Source: an uncultured Chloroflexota bacterium (lineage in GTDB: Bacteria; Chloroflexota; Limnocylindria; Limnocylindrales; CSP1-4). Taken from it: a stretch of 6,991 bases of DNA. Where the stretch lies: contig CAIYQJ010000225.1 of the NCBI GenBank assembly GCA_903928275.1, positions 1 to 6,991 on the forward strand, in the 5' to 3' direction. Of the stretch, positions 6,121-6,991 are shown piece after piece; positions within the stretch are counted from its first letter, which is position 1, and each line of letters begins with the position of its first letter. A program made the position numbers and the translations under genes. The notes beneath the pieces were generated by a model that saw only the letters and a list, made by a program, of their open reading frames with translations, was not told where the DNA came from and did not search any database.

Positions 6121-6991
6121 CCGCCGAGGACCTCGGCCGTCCTGCCGAGGGCGCACTCCAGGACCTCGTCAGCCGCTCGCGGCGGATCGGTGCGGACCCC
6201 GGGCTCGTCGTGAACGGCGGCGGCAACACCTCGGCGAAGGGCGTCCTCGTCGACCACCTCGGCCGGGAGCGCCGCGTGCTCTGGGTCAAGGCGTCCGGCG
6301 GCGACCTCGCGACCGGCGACGCCGCCACGTACCCGGCCCTGTGGATCGAGGAGCTCGAGCCGCTCCGCGACCTCGACGCGATCGACGACGCCGAGATGGT
6401 CCGCCTGGTCCGGCGAGCGCTCGTCGACCCGACCGCGCCGCGCCCGTCGATCGAGACGCTCCTCCACGCGTTCCTGCCCGCCGCGCACGTCGACCACGTC
6501 CACGCGGACGCCATCTGTGCGCTCACCAACCAGGCCCACGGTCGCGACGCGGTGCGCGAGGCGCTCGGCGAGCGGTTCGCCTACCTGGACTGGCTGCGCC
6601 CCGGCTTCGAGCTCGCGCGCCTCGTCGCCGATCTCGCCCCGTACGACGGCGTGGTCCTCGCCCATCACGGCCTCGTCACGTGGGCCGACGACGGAGCCGA
6701 GTGCCTCGCACGGACCCTCGCAGCGGTCCGCGCCGCCGACGACTACCTGGCCTCCCGTGCGCGGCCCACGCCCGCCTCGACCCTGCCGACGCCGGCGCTC
6801 AGCGACGACGAGATCGAGACGCTCCTCCTTCACCTGCGCGGCACCGTGTCGCGGACGGGGCGGCGCGTCCTCCACGTGGACCCGCGCCTCCGCGTGGTGG
6901 CCGACCGACCCGACGCCGCGGCCATCGCGGCCGCCGGCGTGCCGACGGGCGACCACATGCTCTGGGTCAAGCCGTGGCCGGTCCGGCTGGA
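6117..6991 (+). CDS. Class II aldolase, RhaD/YuxG type, N-terminal part (runs off the window)
   Basis: The frame stays open from GTG 6117 to the window end, giving 291 residues without a stop. GTG overlaps the preceding TGA (GTGA), the same coupling used elsewhere in the locus. The protein resembles the aldolase domain of the rhamnulose-1-phosphate aldolase/dehydrogenase proteins rather than FucA. VNGGGNTSAK (32-41) is the phosphate loop, WVKASGGDL (56-64) a family-typical block, PSIETLLH (110-117) carries the probable catalytic Glu113, DHVHADAI (126-133) carries zinc ligands His127 and His129, and VVLAHHGLVTW (179-189) carries the third, His184. RPGFELARL (161-169) is also typical. Full-length members are often fused to a short-chain dehydrogenase that oxidises the released aldehyde; whether this one is cannot be seen. 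Placed directly after an aldose-1-phosphate isomerase, it probably cleaves that enzyme's ketulose 1-phosphate product. Confidence 0.87.
   Translation, partial: MTAEDLGRPAEGALQDLVSRSRRIGADPGLVVNGGGNTSAKGVLVDHLGRERRVLWVKASGGDLATGDAATYPALWIEELEPLRDLDAIDDAEMVRLVRRALVDPTAPRPSIETLLHAFLPAAHVDHVHADAICALTNQAHGRDAVREALGERFAYLDWLRPGFELARLVADLAPYDGVVLAHHGLVTWADDGAECLARTLAAVRAADDYLASRARPTPASTLPTPALSDDEIETLLLHLRGTVSRTGRRVLHVDPRLRVVADRPDAAAIAAAGVPTGDHMLWVKPWPVRL

Noticed and set aside
4639..6156. Long minus-strand open frame of 505 codons opposite the aldolase and mtnA-like genes, and similar long antisense frames at 442-1722, 1890-3149 and 5706-6956
   Set aside because: Their translations are Arg/Asp/Glu/Ala/Val/Gly-rich, low in hydrophobic structure and match no family. 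They sit exactly opposite conserved enzymes and arise because stop codons are rare in DNA this GC-rich.

Overview
The window is about 7 kb of very GC-rich DNA (roughly 70% or more by eye, with third codon positions almost always G or C). Every supported gene lies on the + strand. The composition, the GTG starts, the 4-nt stop/start overlaps and the gene types suggest a free-living, metabolically versatile bacterium such as a high-GC Chloroflexota or an actinobacterium. The lineage is an inference and is not proved by anything in the window. There are no RNA genes, insertion sequences, CRISPR arrays or phage genes. Coding density is about 97%.

Layout. Positions 1-124 are a leader with a -10-like hexamer and two tandem copies of a 12-14 bp palindrome built on GCACG-AA-CGTGC. 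Block 1 follows: a split transketolase-type enzyme (N-terminal subunit 125-1054, C-terminal subunit 1051-2073), a RuBisCO-like protein (2070-3251) and a SorC-family sugar-responsive regulator (3248-4222). These are joined by ATGA or GTGA 4-nt overlaps. After a 40-nt gap with a strong ribosome binding site comes a FucA-type class II aldolase (4263-4961). A 121-nt gap (4962-5082) holds a clear sigma70-like promoter, TTGACA-N18-CATAGT, with a different perfect palindrome (GACGAC-TG-GTCGTC) just downstream of the expected transcription start. Block 2 follows: an MtnA-family aldose-1-phosphate isomerase (5083-6120), then, by another GTGA overlap, the N-terminal part of a second and distinct class II aldolase of the RhaD/YuxG type (6117 to beyond the window end).

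How it may work together. All the enzymes act on, or resemble enzymes that act on, phosphorylated ketoses or acid sugars. The MtnA-like protein would turn an aldose 1-phosphate into a ketulose 1-phosphate, and the class II aldolases would cleave ketulose 1-phosphates to dihydroxyacetone phosphate plus an aldehyde. The transketolase would move two-carbon units, and the RuBisCO-like protein would carry out an enolisation, isomerisation or C-C cleavage on a related intermediate. A SorC-family repressor would sense the sugar phosphate. This resembles parts of the methionine/5-deoxypentose salvage shunts and parts of D-apiose/apionate catabolism, but matches neither fully: no kinase, phosphorylase, cupin or acireductone dioxygenase gene is in view. 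The RuBisCO-like protein has lost most RuBisCO catalytic residues and has His in place of the metal-binding Glu. The substrate cannot be told from the sequence, so the locus is a candidate for an undescribed sugar-phosphate pathway.
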